This document shows, one piece after another, positions 1 through 7,801 of a DNA stretch of 54,376 nt. The notes below the pieces were generated by a model, which saw nothing but the letters and a program-made list of their open reading frames with translations, was not told the DNA's origin and ran no database searches. Within the stretch, counting starts at the first letter, position 1. Each line of letters starts with the position of its first letter. The position numbers and the translations under genes were made by a program. This DNA is from Deltaproteobacteria bacterium (lineage in GTDB: Bacteria > Desulfobacterota > DSM-4660 > Desulfatiglandales > Desulfatiglandaceae): the NCBI GenBank assembly GCA_018644785.1, contig JABGPV010000003.1, positions 1 to 54,376 of the forward strand, read 5' to 3'.

Positions 1-397
1 AGTATTCTTTCAAAAGAGCCATATCGACCCGCGGGCGATAATAAAATCCTTCCAGGTGGCCCAGGGTCACCAGCGTGCTCAGGTTCTTATACCCTTGGTC
101 ATTCATGACCAGCAAAACCAGGTGGTAGGCATAGGAGCGGCCATTGGGCGACGGTGAACGATCTCTTCGATCCTCCGGCGCCACATAGACTTCACAGCCG
201 ATAATGGGTTTGATGCCGGCTTTTCTCGCCCGGTCAAAAAAATCGACCACACCGAACATGTTCCCATGATCGGTGATGGCCACTGAATCCATTCCCAGGG
301 CCTTGGATTTTTCCAACATTCGATCGATTCGAATGGCCCCATCCAACAGGCTGTATTCCGAATGAACATGAAGGTGAACAAAGGGTGAATCGCTCAC
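1..397 (-). CDS. dnaE: DNA polymerase III alpha subunit, N-terminal part (partial)
   Basis: The start of the replicative polymerase catalytic subunit; the gene runs off the left edge of the window, leaving about 132 residues. Translation on the minus strand gives the PHP-domain opening HLHVHSEYSLLDG (residues 8-20), then ITDHGNMFGVVDFF and GIKPIIGCEVYVAP, which are hallmark blocks of bacterial DnaE. The first metal-binding HxH of the PHP domain is intact. The start is a GTG (codon 397-395), supported by GAGGAG about 8 bases upstream; no in-frame ATG fits the conserved N terminus. It is a housekeeping gene, divergent from the kinase-like gene at 461, and probably marks the edge of the accessory region. 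The only doubt is whether the whole gene is intact outside the window. Confidence 0.95.
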   Translation of the reverse strand, partial: MSDSPFVHLHVHSEYSLLDGAIRIDRMLEKSKALGMDSVAITDHGNMFGVVDFFDRARKAGIKPIIGCEVYVAPEDRRDRSPSPNGRSYAYHLVLLVMNDQGYKNLSTLVTLGHLEGFYYRPRVDMALLKEY

Positions 398-460
398 GTG
401 TTTTCTCCTCGAGCATGTTGCCACTGTAACGATGAATCTACTGTAAGATGAAAAAGAAAT

Positions 461-2035
461 ATGATACGGTATATCCTGAAAATCATCAAGCGTGTTTCAA
501 AAAATCTCAAAAATCCAACAGCAAGCGAGATAAAGACCGTGCAGAAAAAAAAGGCGCGCAGCTGGGGCCACAACCTCAGGGAAGAAAACAGTGGGCTGAG
601 AGAAAAAATTTCGGTTCTCAGAAAGGAAACAGCGCGCTTAAAGAAAGACCTGGAAAAAGCCTGGGAATTGATGGCCCATGTGCCGGGGGGGCTTTTTCTT
701 CTGCAGCAGGAGACGATTGTCTATGCCAATAAGGCGGCCTGTGGCTGGCTGGGATACAGTCTGGAAGAACTTTCCGGAAAAAGCCTGTTGGATATCTTTG
801 ATCAGGAGGATATACAATCCATCGATGCGTTTATTCAAGGGGAAACCGGCATCCGGACCCCTGGTGCGTTATACTTCAAAAACAGTGAGGGCCGATCGGT
901 TTGTTGTGCCGTGCACATCAACAAAACCCGTTACGAGGGCCGAAATGCATTGCTGTTAAATCTGATCGAAATAGAACGGAAGATAGAACAGGAAAAATCC
1001 ATTCTGGAAGCCCGAAAGTTTGAGGCACTCAAAAGGGCGGCCGGGGCTTTTGCGCGGGAATGGGAAGTCAGCGACAAACCCGGGAACCCCCTTTCGGAAA
1101 TGTTGAACGATTATGCGAGGAAGACCTATCAGCCCTCCGAGATATCTCCCCTGAATCTAAATGAAACCATTGAAGCATCGATTGCAGCGTATTGTTCGGC
1201 AAATGGGATCAATTATGGGCAGGATAATAATCCTGAGGATCAAATCCTCTTCAAGACCTCTCTCAATGCCTCATCGCCCATACACGGGTGCCGGAAAGAT
1301 TTACACAATGCCTTTATGAGCCTCATCGCCAACGCTGTGGAGGCCCTTGAAGCTGAAGGGGAAATCTACCTGACAGCCGATGAAAAGCCCGGGCTCATCA
1401 ACGTTTATGTGCAGGAAAACGGAATCGGCATTCATAAAAATGTGGTGGATAACATCTTTGACCCCTTTTTCACCACCAAGGGAGACGGGCACAAAGGCCT
1501 GGGGCTGAGCCTGGCCCGTGCGGTCATCGAAAGGCACGGTGGAAAAATAGGGGTAACGCGCCATGAAGCGGGGGGAGCGACCTTTCATATCAAACTGCCG
1601 CTGGATCATAGTCCGTTTAAAACAGACGATCGACCCAAAAAGAGATCCGTCAAAGACGCACGAATCCTGCTCATGGGGGGTCAAAACATCCTGATCAATT
1701 TGCTTTGCCGCTTTCTGTCGAGCAAACCCCTTCACATCACCCGCGTTGACAGTTATGGCGAATGCTTTAAAGCCTTGAAGGGCCGCCCGTTTCATCTTAT
1801 GCTGGTAGATCAAAGTGAAAACCCCGAAAAGACCCCATGGCTCATTCGAAAAGTTTATCATACCCACCCGGATTTACCCATCGCCCTGTTCAATGCTTCA
1901 AACGGCGATGACGATGAACTTCCAAAAACCCCCGGAGCAGACCTGGTAATACCGAGACCTCTTCATCTGGGACGATTTTATTCGAGCATTTATCGCCTCA
2001 TGACCGAGGGGAAAGCATCCCGGCCTCATAATTGA
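461..2035 (+). CDS. PAS-domain histidine-kinase-like protein with degenerate catalytic and receiver domains
   Basis: A 524-residue protein: basic N terminus and coiled coil (about 25-68), PAS sensor domain (about 68-170), a kinase core (about 185-380) and a receiver-like tail (about 398-515). The ATPase domain has an N box (LIANAVEAL, 288-296) and a G2 box (GHKGLGLSLA, 343-352). Two key positions are altered. The dimerisation helix reads EALKRAAGAFAREWEVSD, with no histidine where the family has AHDFNN. The G1 box reads ENGIGI instead of D-x-G-x-G. The tail starts ARILLMGGQ and lacks the acidic pair of a true receiver, although LMLVD keeps a possible phospho-acceptor Asp. No membrane segment is visible, so it is probably cytoplasmic. 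It may be a pseudokinase or a dimer partner of another kinase. The start is uncertain because no strong ribosome site is present; an overlapping ATG at 448 lies in another frame. Confidence 0.8.
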   Translation: MIRYILKIIKRVSKNLKNPTASEIKTVQKKKARSWGHNLREENSGLREKISVLRKETARLKKDLEKAWELMAHVPGGLFLLQQETIVYANKAACGWLGYSLEELSGKSLLDIFDQEDIQSIDAFIQGETGIRTPGALYFKNSEGRSVCCAVHINKTRYEGRNALLLNLIEIERKIEQEKSILEARKFEALKRAAGAFAREWEVSDKPGNPLSEMLNDYARKTYQPSEISPLNLNETIEASIAAYCSANGINYGQDNNPEDQILFKTSLNASSPIHGCRKDLHNAFMSLIANAVEALEAEGEIYLTADEKPGLINVYVQENGIGIHKNVVDNIFDPFFTTKGDGHKGLGLSLARAVIERHGGKIGVTRHEAGGATFHIKLPLDHSPFKTDDRPKKRSVKDARILLMGGQNILINLLCRFLSSKPLHITRVDSYGECFKALKGRPFHLMLVDQSENPEKTPWLIRKVYHTHPDLPIALFNASNGDDDELPKTPGADLVIPRPLHLGRFYSSIYRLMTEGKASRPHN

Positions 2036-2247
2036 TCCCCCTGTTCTGAAACCCTGGCCCTTAGTGCTTCAAGATGCTGTCCGTTATAATTCTCCTTGCG
2101 GTATCATAATCGGAACCTTTCTGACTGTTCAGTTGAGTCTGGAACTCAGTTCAGGGGCGAGTTACGTCAAAAGATTCTTCGGAATTTTGGCTACGTAAGG
2201 ATCGCGGAAGATTTCGAGAACGGCTTGGGTAAAAACTGAATTTTCAC

Positions 2248-2287
2248 TTGACATTGGAATGGCATGAATATAGTAATGGTACTACCA
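2248..2287 (+). promoter_or_regulatory. Promoter with FadR/GntR-type operator for the regulator at 2307
   Basis: A TTGACA box lies at 2248-2253 and a TATAGT box at 2269-2274 (15-base spacer, shorter than ideal). Immediately downstream, at 2277-2287, is the perfect palindrome TGGTACTACCA, which fits the T-N-G-T-N3-A-C-N-A half-site rule known for FadR-subfamily GntR regulators. Its position over the likely transcription start, 20 bases before a FadR-type gene, suggests autorepression. Binding is inferred; the palindrome is seen. Confidence 0.65.
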
Positions 2288-2306
2288 AAAGGTAAGGAGA
2301 AAATGG

Positions 2307-3020
2307 ATGTTTCAGCCATATAAAGGCCGGCGGGCCTTTGAAGATATTGCGGCGCAGATAAAAGATGCCATTCTGAGCCATCGTTTGAGCAGCGGGGATC
2401 GGCTTCCGTCGGAGCGTGATCTGGCCGAACAGTTCCAGGTGGGTCGGGTGACCATTCGGGAGGCCTTTCGTACTCTGGAGACCATGGGCCTCATTCAAGT
2501 GAAGAAGGGGAGTAGCGGAGGCGCATTTGTGAGAATGGCCGACCCCGATGCCATGGCCTCCATGATTATGGACAGGCTACAACTGGAGGGGACCACCCAT
2601 GATGAGTTTATCGAGGCCAGAGTGGGGATAGAATGCGCCATCATGAGCGCCGTAATCAAACACGCCACCCCGAAGGATCTGGCCCTGATCCGGGAGGATA
2701 TCGATGTAAGCAACAAAATCCTCGGGCCGGAGCACGCCGAGGAGGTGGTGGCCAGAATGGTTGCCTTCCACATCCTTCTCGGAGAAATGTCCCACAATTT
2801 CCCCTACAAAATGATTATCCGCTTCATGATGCAATGGGCCATCAGAAAACTAAGAAATTGGGTACCCTCCCCGGAAGAGCAGGTGTATTCCTACCAATCC
2901 CATCAGGAACTGTACGACGCCATCGAGGCCAGGGATGACCCACTGGCCCAGCGTCTCATCCGGGAACACGTGGAAAATATGGGACTGCTGGTCTTGGAAC
3001 ACTCCAGGACCCTCATGTAG
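2307..3020 (+). CDS. GntR-family transcriptional regulator, FadR/FCD type
   Basis: A 237-residue DNA-binding regulator. The N-terminal winged helix (about 5-75) contains the GntR signature LPSERDLAEQFQVGRVTIRE and a wing with KKGSSGGAFV. The C-terminal all-helical FCD effector domain (about 95-230) carries histidines in FHILLGEM, YQSHQEL and REHVENM, consistent with the metal-binding site of this subfamily, which usually senses organic acids. AAGGAG at 2294-2299 supports the ATG at 2307. It precedes the catabolic cluster starting at 3120, with an operator-like palindrome in its own promoter, so it is the likely local controller of the cluster. Effector unknown; an acid substrate of the cluster or its CoA ester is a reasonable guess. 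Confidence 0.9.
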   Translation: MFQPYKGRRAFEDIAAQIKDAILSHRLSSGDRLPSERDLAEQFQVGRVTIREAFRTLETMGLIQVKKGSSGGAFVRMADPDAMASMIMDRLQLEGTTHDEFIEARVGIECAIMSAVIKHATPKDLALIREDIDVSNKILGPEHAEEVVARMVAFHILLGEMSHNFPYKMIIRFMMQWAIRKLRNWVPSPEEQVYSYQSHQELYDAIEARDDPLAQRLIREHVENMGLLVLEHSRTLM

Positions 3021-3119
3021 TATTAACGGAACATTCAGGTTTCAGGGCAGAAATAAGGCATGGGTTAACGGCGCGGTCAAGGGCGATCGTTTCCTGCACA
3101 AGCTTGGGAGGTAATGACC

Positions 3120-4031
3120 ATGGTGAAACCTTATCTCTGGATGACGGATTTTACACCACAGACCGAATGGATCGATGGAAAAGGAGCCCTTCTCTGGCTC
3201 GCTTTCTTTTTTTCCGAAATTGGGGCCGGGGTCTATATGGTTTCCCTTTTCCTGGGATGGTGGGCCGGCGGTCTGGCAGGATGGCTCGGTTGCGCCATCC
3301 TTGGGGGAGGGCTTCATTTGGCCTATCTGGGAAGGCCCGCGAAGGCCTGGAGATCCATCCTGAGACCCGGATCGTCAGAGCTGAGCCGTGGCATCATCCT
3401 CATGGGGCTGTTTCTTGGACTGGGCGTGTTTCAAATGGCTCCTGGCCTGGTAAGCGGCCTACCCTGGGAGGGTAACACCCTGTTTTTCAAAATCGTCTTG
3501 AGCATCCTGGCCTTTTTCGTCATCACCCACGGCTTCATGACCCTCAGTTTTATGAGGGCCGTTCCCTTCTGGAATTCAGGAATCATGCCCGTTCTCTGCC
3601 TGGCCTCGGGCCTTTGGGTGGGTGGGCAATTCACAGTAGCCATGGCCATGGGTGCGGGAGATTTTCCTTTGGTTACAACCCTGGAGCCGGTGGCCCGGTG
3701 GTTCCTGTTTGCTTACGTGCTTCTGACCCTATTCTATTTCTGGAATGCGGCTCATGGGTTTATGGCTTCCAGACGATCCGTGGAGGTGCTTTTAAAAGGC
3801 GACCTGGCACCGCTCTTTTATGTGGGGATTGTGGGGTTTGCCTTGACAATTCCGTTGATCATTACCCTCTATTTTTGTGCAAATCCGGTGGACTCGGCCC
3901 GGGGGTTTCTTTGGTTGAGGGTCTTCTGCGCTTTGGTGGGTGATCTGGTCTTGCGGTATTGTATCCTCAAGGCGGCCCGGTATATGCCACTGATTCATTC
4001 AAACCTCCTTACCGGGACCCATTCCGCGTAG
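3120..4031 (+). CDS. NrfD/DmsC-family membrane subunit (PadD-like)
   Basis: A polytopic quinone-interacting membrane anchor of about 303 residues, with eight or more hydrophobic segments and the family block HLAYLGRPAKAWRSI in the first third. Such subunits exchange electrons between a four-cluster ferredoxin subunit and the quinone pool. An ATG also occurs at 3114, but GGGAGG (3106-3111) is too close to it; the ATG at 3120 has proper spacing and is preferred. The four-cluster ferredoxin gene follows at 4086 and the matching molybdopterin catalytic subunit lies at 7802. The trio has the composition of phenylacetyl-CoA:acceptor oxidoreductase (PadBCD) and of polysulfide/thiosulfate/DMSO reductases. 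The lack of Tat signals on the partners favours a cytoplasm-facing complex. The family is sure; the substrate is inferred. Confidence 0.85.
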   Translation: MVKPYLWMTDFTPQTEWIDGKGALLWLAFFFSEIGAGVYMVSLFLGWWAGGLAGWLGCAILGGGLHLAYLGRPAKAWRSILRPGSSELSRGIILMGLFLGLGVFQMAPGLVSGLPWEGNTLFFKIVLSILAFFVITHGFMTLSFMRAVPFWNSGIMPVLCLASGLWVGGQFTVAMAMGAGDFPLVTTLEPVARWFLFAYVLLTLFYFWNAAHGFMASRRSVEVLLKGDLAPLFYVGIVGFALTIPLIITLYFCANPVDSARGFLWLRVFCALVGDLVLRYCILKAARYMPLIHSNLLTGTHSA

Positions 4032-4085
4032 AGGGGGGAATAATCTATTGATAGTGAACGGACCTATCATCAGGAGGTGGGCGTT

Positions 4086-4742
4086 ATGGTCAGATGGGGT
4101 ATGGTGATCAACCTGCATACCTGCATTGGATGTTACAACTGCATGATATCCTGCAAACAGGAACATTTCCTTCCGCCCGGCATATTTTTTTCAAGGGTTC
4201 TGGTGGGAGAAATGGGAACCTATCCATCGGTCCTGAAACTGGTCTACCCGGTTCTCTGTAACCATTGCGACGATCCCCCTTGCGTGGATGTCTGCCCTAC
4301 AGGCGCCACCCACAAAAGAGAGGACGGCATCGTCACCGTAAACCCGGACGTCTGTATCGGCTGCAGGAGCTGTCTCATGGCCTGCCCCTATCAGCAGCGG
4401 AGCTACCTGCCAAAAACAGATGACGAGTACTTTCCCGGCCAGGGACTGACCCCCTACGAGGTGGCGGGACAGGAACTCTCTCCCAAGGAAAAAGGCACGG
4501 TGGTCAAATGCAACTTCTGTGCGGAAATTGTGGATGAGGGAGCGGAAAAAGGTCTTGCGCCCGGGGTGGACCGAAAGGCAACACCGGCTTGCGTGAAGGC
4601 CTGCCCGGTGCATGCCAGGCATTTCGGGGACCTGGATGATCCGGAAAGCGACGTGTCCTGCCTGATCCGGAACAAAAAGGCCGCCCCTTTGCGGCCTGAA
4701 TATGGCACCGAACCTTCTGTTTTCTATACTATTACCGGGTGA
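4086..4742 (+). CDS. Four-cluster ferredoxin subunit, DmsB/NrfC/PadC-like
   Basis: An electron-transfer subunit of 218 residues with four cysteine clusters of the DmsB/PsrB type. The order is CIGCYNCMISC near the N terminus, CNHCDDPPCVDVC, CIGCRSCLMAC, and a split last cluster built from CNFC and CVKAC. It should carry four [4Fe-4S] centres linking the molybdopterin subunit (7802) to the NrfD subunit (3120). No signal peptide is present. A GTG at 4077 could open the frame 9 bases earlier, but it lies inside the AGGAGG ribosome site (4072-4077), so the ATG at 4086 is the better start. The gap from the NrfD stop is 54 bases, consistent with one transcript. Confidence 0.88.
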   Translation: MVRWGMVINLHTCIGCYNCMISCKQEHFLPPGIFFSRVLVGEMGTYPSVLKLVYPVLCNHCDDPPCVDVCPTGATHKREDGIVTVNPDVCIGCRSCLMACPYQQRSYLPKTDDEYFPGQGLTPYEVAGQELSPKEKGTVVKCNFCAEIVDEGAEKGLAPGVDRKATPACVKACPVHARHFGDLDDPESDVSCLIRNKKAAPLRPEYGTEPSVFYTITG

Positions 4743-4833
4743 TAGGGAGTGTTGCACAGCGGCATTTCAACATATTTAGGACATATGCGTAAAGAACCGA
4801 CAGAACCGAATAGCCGTCAAAGAGGTTTAAACC

Positions 4834-5667
4834 TTGATTGAGATCAGATTTCACGGACTGGGAGGACACGGCGCCGTGGTGGCGTCCAAGTTTCTGGCCG
4901 ATGCCGCCGCCAGGAACGGTTATCAGGCCCAAGCCTTTGCCTCTTACGGGGCCTTGAGACGGGGTGGAAAGGTGGAGAGCTATGTGCGGATTTCAGAAAA
5001 TCCGGTTCGACCCCACTGTAAGTTGTATGAGCCCGATTGGCTGGTTCTGATGGACGATGGATTGGCCGAGGATCCGGCAGCCCTTTCCGGTTTGAAGAAT
5101 TCAGGGAGCATCCTTATCAACAGCGGGAAAGCGCCCGCAGAATTTCCCGCCCTGGACCGCTTTCGGGTGGTTACGGTGAACGCCTACCAGATCGCCAGGG
5201 AAAAGGGACTGGTCCTGCCCGGCGGCATGCCGGTCATCAATACCACTCTGTTGGGGGCCTTGGCGGCACTACTCAATCCGGTACCCTTGAAGGCTCTGAA
5301 GACGGTCATTCATGAAGAAACGCCTAAACCGGCGGTCAACATGGCGTGTGCCAATGAGGGTTACCGCCAGGTGGTTTCCACCTCAAAAAATGGGAACCTG
5401 AACAAAAATGGGCATGCCGTTCCCCCTTCGGTTCCGTCCACCGCCAGGCCATATCCAGTGTACGATCCTCGGAAGATGCTCAGCTGCAACAGATGCCAGA
5501 TCTGCTTCATGGTTTGCCCCAACCTGGCCATCGGCTTTGCAACGGACCCTTTTTCCCTGTTTGTTAACGACTCCGTCTGTACCGGATGCGGCATCTGCAT
5601 CGAGGAATGCCCTCGGAAGGCCATATCATGGGGAGGCGACATATTAGAAAGGAAAGACAGGCCATGA
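4834..5667 (+). CDS. 2-oxoacid:ferredoxin oxidoreductase, fused gamma and delta subunits
   Basis: A 277-residue fusion. Residues 1-180 are the gamma (PorC/KorC-like) domain, with the opening IRFHGLGGHGAVVASKFLA and the GGMPVINTTLLGALAAL block. A low-complexity linker (about 182-208) leads to a two-cluster ferredoxin (delta, PorD-like) domain with C218, C221, C224, C228 and C249, C252, C255, C259. The start is a TTG, supported by GAGG at 4822-4825 and by the exact gamma N terminus; no ATG fits. The gene overlaps the alpha subunit by 4 bases (ATGA), which implies translational coupling. In pad clusters the equivalent subunits (PadE, PadF) belong to phenylglyoxylate oxidoreductase. The enzyme oxidises a 2-oxoacid to its acyl-CoA and passes electrons to ferredoxin; the actual oxoacid is inferred. 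Confidence 0.9.
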   Translation: MIEIRFHGLGGHGAVVASKFLADAAARNGYQAQAFASYGALRRGGKVESYVRISENPVRPHCKLYEPDWLVLMDDGLAEDPAALSGLKNSGSILINSGKAPAEFPALDRFRVVTVNAYQIAREKGLVLPGGMPVINTTLLGALAALLNPVPLKALKTVIHEETPKPAVNMACANEGYRQVVSTSKNGNLNKNGHAVPPSVPSTARPYPVYDPRKMLSCNRCQICFMVCPNLAIGFATDPFSLFVNDSVCTGCGICIEECPRKAISWGGDILERKDRP

Positions 5668-6878
5668 TTAAGATCATCACCGGAAACGATGCCGCAGCCT
5701 ACGGGGCCCTCCTCTCCCGTCCTGAAATCGTCTGCGCATACCCCATCACCCCCCAGTCCCAGATCCCGGAAAAATTGGCCTTCTTTCATGGTAGGGGAGA
5801 GCTCAAAGGCCGGTTCGTGAATGTGGAATCGGAGATGGCGGCCCTGGGGTACGTGACGGGTGCGGCAATCGCCGGGACAAGGGTCTTCACAGCCACCTCT
5901 TCCCAAGGCCTTGCCTGGATGCACGAAGGCCTTCACTGGGCAGCGGGGGCCCGCCTTCCCATCGTCATGGTGAACGTGAACAGACCTCTGGGCGCACCCT
6001 GGAACCTCACCTGCGACCAGATCGACAGCTTGAGCCAGCGGGACACCGGCTGGATGCAGTTTTATTGCGAAACCAACCAGGAGATTCTGGATACGGTGAT
6101 TCAGGCCTACCGAATCTCAGAGACCCTGTCACTTCCCGCCATGGTGTGTTTGGACGGGGTTTACCTCTCTTACCTGTCCGAGACGGTGGATATTCCGGAT
6201 CAGGAGATGGTGGACCGATATCTTCCCCCGTTGAATCCCGGCCACAAGATCGAAGGTGGGGGCTGGAAACTCTACGACATCCTCCCGCCGGACCGGGACC
6301 CCCACGCCGGGGACTTTATGGCGGATCGCTACGAGCTGCACAAACGTCAATCCCAATGTCTGACCACCGCCGCGGCCTGCGATGATGCGTTCAGGGAACT
6401 TTTCGGGCGGGGATATGCCCCTGTAGAGGAATATCGCTGCCAGGGAGCCCATACGGTCCTGGTGATGTCCGGCAGTGCGGTGGGAACCGCAAGGGACGTG
6501 GTGGACCGACTGCGGGAGGAAGGCTACCGGGTGGGGCTGTTGAAGATCCGAATGTTTCGACCCTTTCCGAAGGATCTCATTCGGGAAAAGCTGAAAGGGA
6601 AAAAGAAGGTGGCGGTCATCGAAAGGGATCTCTCCCCCGGCCAGGGGGGTATCTTCTGTCAGGAACTGAAATGGGCATTGTACGGAGATTCCGAAGCTCC
6701 CGAGGTCTACGGCTTGATCAGCGGCCTGGGAGGGGCTGACATTACCCCCGATCTGATTACCAAGGCAGCTCGATTTGTGATGGCTTCCGACCAGTGCCCG
6801 GAAAACGCAATCTGGCTGGGTCTACCCAAAAGGAAAAATCCCGATGAGTACGATGAATCAATCATTACGATACAGTGA
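5664..6878 (+). CDS. 2-oxoacid:ferredoxin oxidoreductase, alpha subunit
   Basis: A 404-residue alpha subunit of the pyruvate/2-oxoacid:ferredoxin oxidoreductase family. The N-terminal pyrimidine-binding domain carries YPITPQSQIPEKL (about 28-40) and NVESEMAALGYVTGAA, with TATSSQGLAWM. The C-terminal half has the transketolase-C-like fold, with SGSAVGTARDVVDRL and VAVIERDLSPGQGG. An in-frame ATG at 5586 would add 26 residues unlike the family and overlap the preceding gene deeply; the ATG at 5664 overlaps its stop by only 4 bases and is correct. It works with the gamma-delta (4834) and beta (6844) subunits. No NADH-linking flavoprotein like the PadH of denitrifiers is present, so ferredoxin is the likely acceptor. 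Confidence 0.9.
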   Translation: MIKIITGNDAAAYGALLSRPEIVCAYPITPQSQIPEKLAFFHGRGELKGRFVNVESEMAALGYVTGAAIAGTRVFTATSSQGLAWMHEGLHWAAGARLPIVMVNVNRPLGAPWNLTCDQIDSLSQRDTGWMQFYCETNQEILDTVIQAYRISETLSLPAMVCLDGVYLSYLSETVDIPDQEMVDRYLPPLNPGHKIEGGGWKLYDILPPDRDPHAGDFMADRYELHKRQSQCLTTAAACDDAFRELFGRGYAPVEEYRCQGAHTVLVMSGSAVGTARDVVDRLREEGYRVGLLKIRMFRPFPKDLIREKLKGKKKVAVIERDLSPGQGGIFCQELKWALYGDSEAPEVYGLISGLGGADITPDLITKAARFVMASDQCPENAIWLGLPKRKNPDEYDESIITIQ

Positions 6879-7758
6879 TCAGGAGTTCATTCGACCGCCC
6901 CACGGGTTCTGTCCCGGCTGCGGAGCGGCCCTTGCCCTGAGGTATTTCCTGAAGGCTGTGGGAGACAAAGTGATCCTGGTTATCCCTCCGGGATGCTCGG
7001 CTCCCAGCGTCTCCTTCCCGAGGCCGAGCCTGGTGGGGGACGGGGGATTGATTGATGTGATCCACTGCCCTTTTGGTTCTTCGGCCATCTTTGCCGGCGG
7101 TATCAAGGCGGCCTTGGAGACCCGGGGAGACACAAAGACCCAAGTCATTGCCTGGGCCGGGGATGGCGCCACCTTTGATATCGGTTTTGGCGCCCTGTCG
7201 GCAGCGGCCCAGCGCAATGAGAACATCATCTATGTGTGCTACGACAACGAAGCCTACATGAACACCGGAAACCAGAAAAGTGGTTCCACACCCGGCGGCT
7301 CCAGCACCACCACTACCGTCGCCCCTAAAGATATCGGAGATGGAGAGAAGGATCTCCTCTGGATCATGATGGGGCATGACATCCCCTATGCGGCCACAGC
7401 CACCATCGCCTATCCCGACGATCTTATGGCCAAGGCCAGGAAAGCCGCGGGGATGAAAGGCTTTCGCCTCTTTCATATTCTAACGCCCTGCGTCCCGGGA
7501 TGGAAATACCCACCCCATCTGACCGTGAAGCTTTCCAAACTGGCGGTCCAGACCGGACTGTTTCCCCTGGCAGAATACGAGAAAGACAGGGGTCTGACCC
7601 TTAGAAAGAAGGACCGGGGAAAACCTTTGGAGGAATATACAGGGCTTCAGGGTCGCTTCAAAGGGATGGATTCAGAGGAGATGGAGATATGGACGGCCGC
7701 CGTGGAGCGGCGATGGAACCGGTTAAGCCGGATTTCAGGGGAGGCGAACGATTCCTAA
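6844..7758 (+). CDS. 2-oxoacid:ferredoxin oxidoreductase, beta subunit (TPP-binding)
   Basis: A 304-residue catalytic beta subunit. It has the cluster-binding start FCPGCGAALALRYF (C23, C26) with C51 in PPGCSAPS. The thiamine-diphosphate and Mg motif is AWAGDGATFDIGFGAL (GDG at 107-109), followed by YDNEAYMNTGNQKSG and the STPGGSSTTTT block. These are diagnostic of the PorB/KorB/IorB-like beta chains. The ATG at 6844 lies 10 bases after AAGGA and inside the alpha coding region (35-base overlap), so translation is probably coupled. In pad clusters the corresponding gene is padI. The substrate pocket cannot be judged by eye; phenylglyoxylate or another aryl-oxoacid is inferred from the neighbours. 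Confidence 0.9.
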   Translation: MSTMNQSLRYSDQEFIRPPHGFCPGCGAALALRYFLKAVGDKVILVIPPGCSAPSVSFPRPSLVGDGGLIDVIHCPFGSSAIFAGGIKAALETRGDTKTQVIAWAGDGATFDIGFGALSAAAQRNENIIYVCYDNEAYMNTGNQKSGSTPGGSSTTTTVAPKDIGDGEKDLLWIMMGHDIPYAATATIAYPDDLMAKARKAAGMKGFRLFHILTPCVPGWKYPPHLTVKLSKLAVQTGLFPLAEYEKDRGLTLRKKDRGKPLEEYTGLQGRFKGMDSEEMEIWTAAVERRWNRLSRISGEANDS

Positions 7759-7801
7759 ACGCTGAATCGGGGTTCCAACGGTAAATGCCTCGGAGGAATG
7801 G

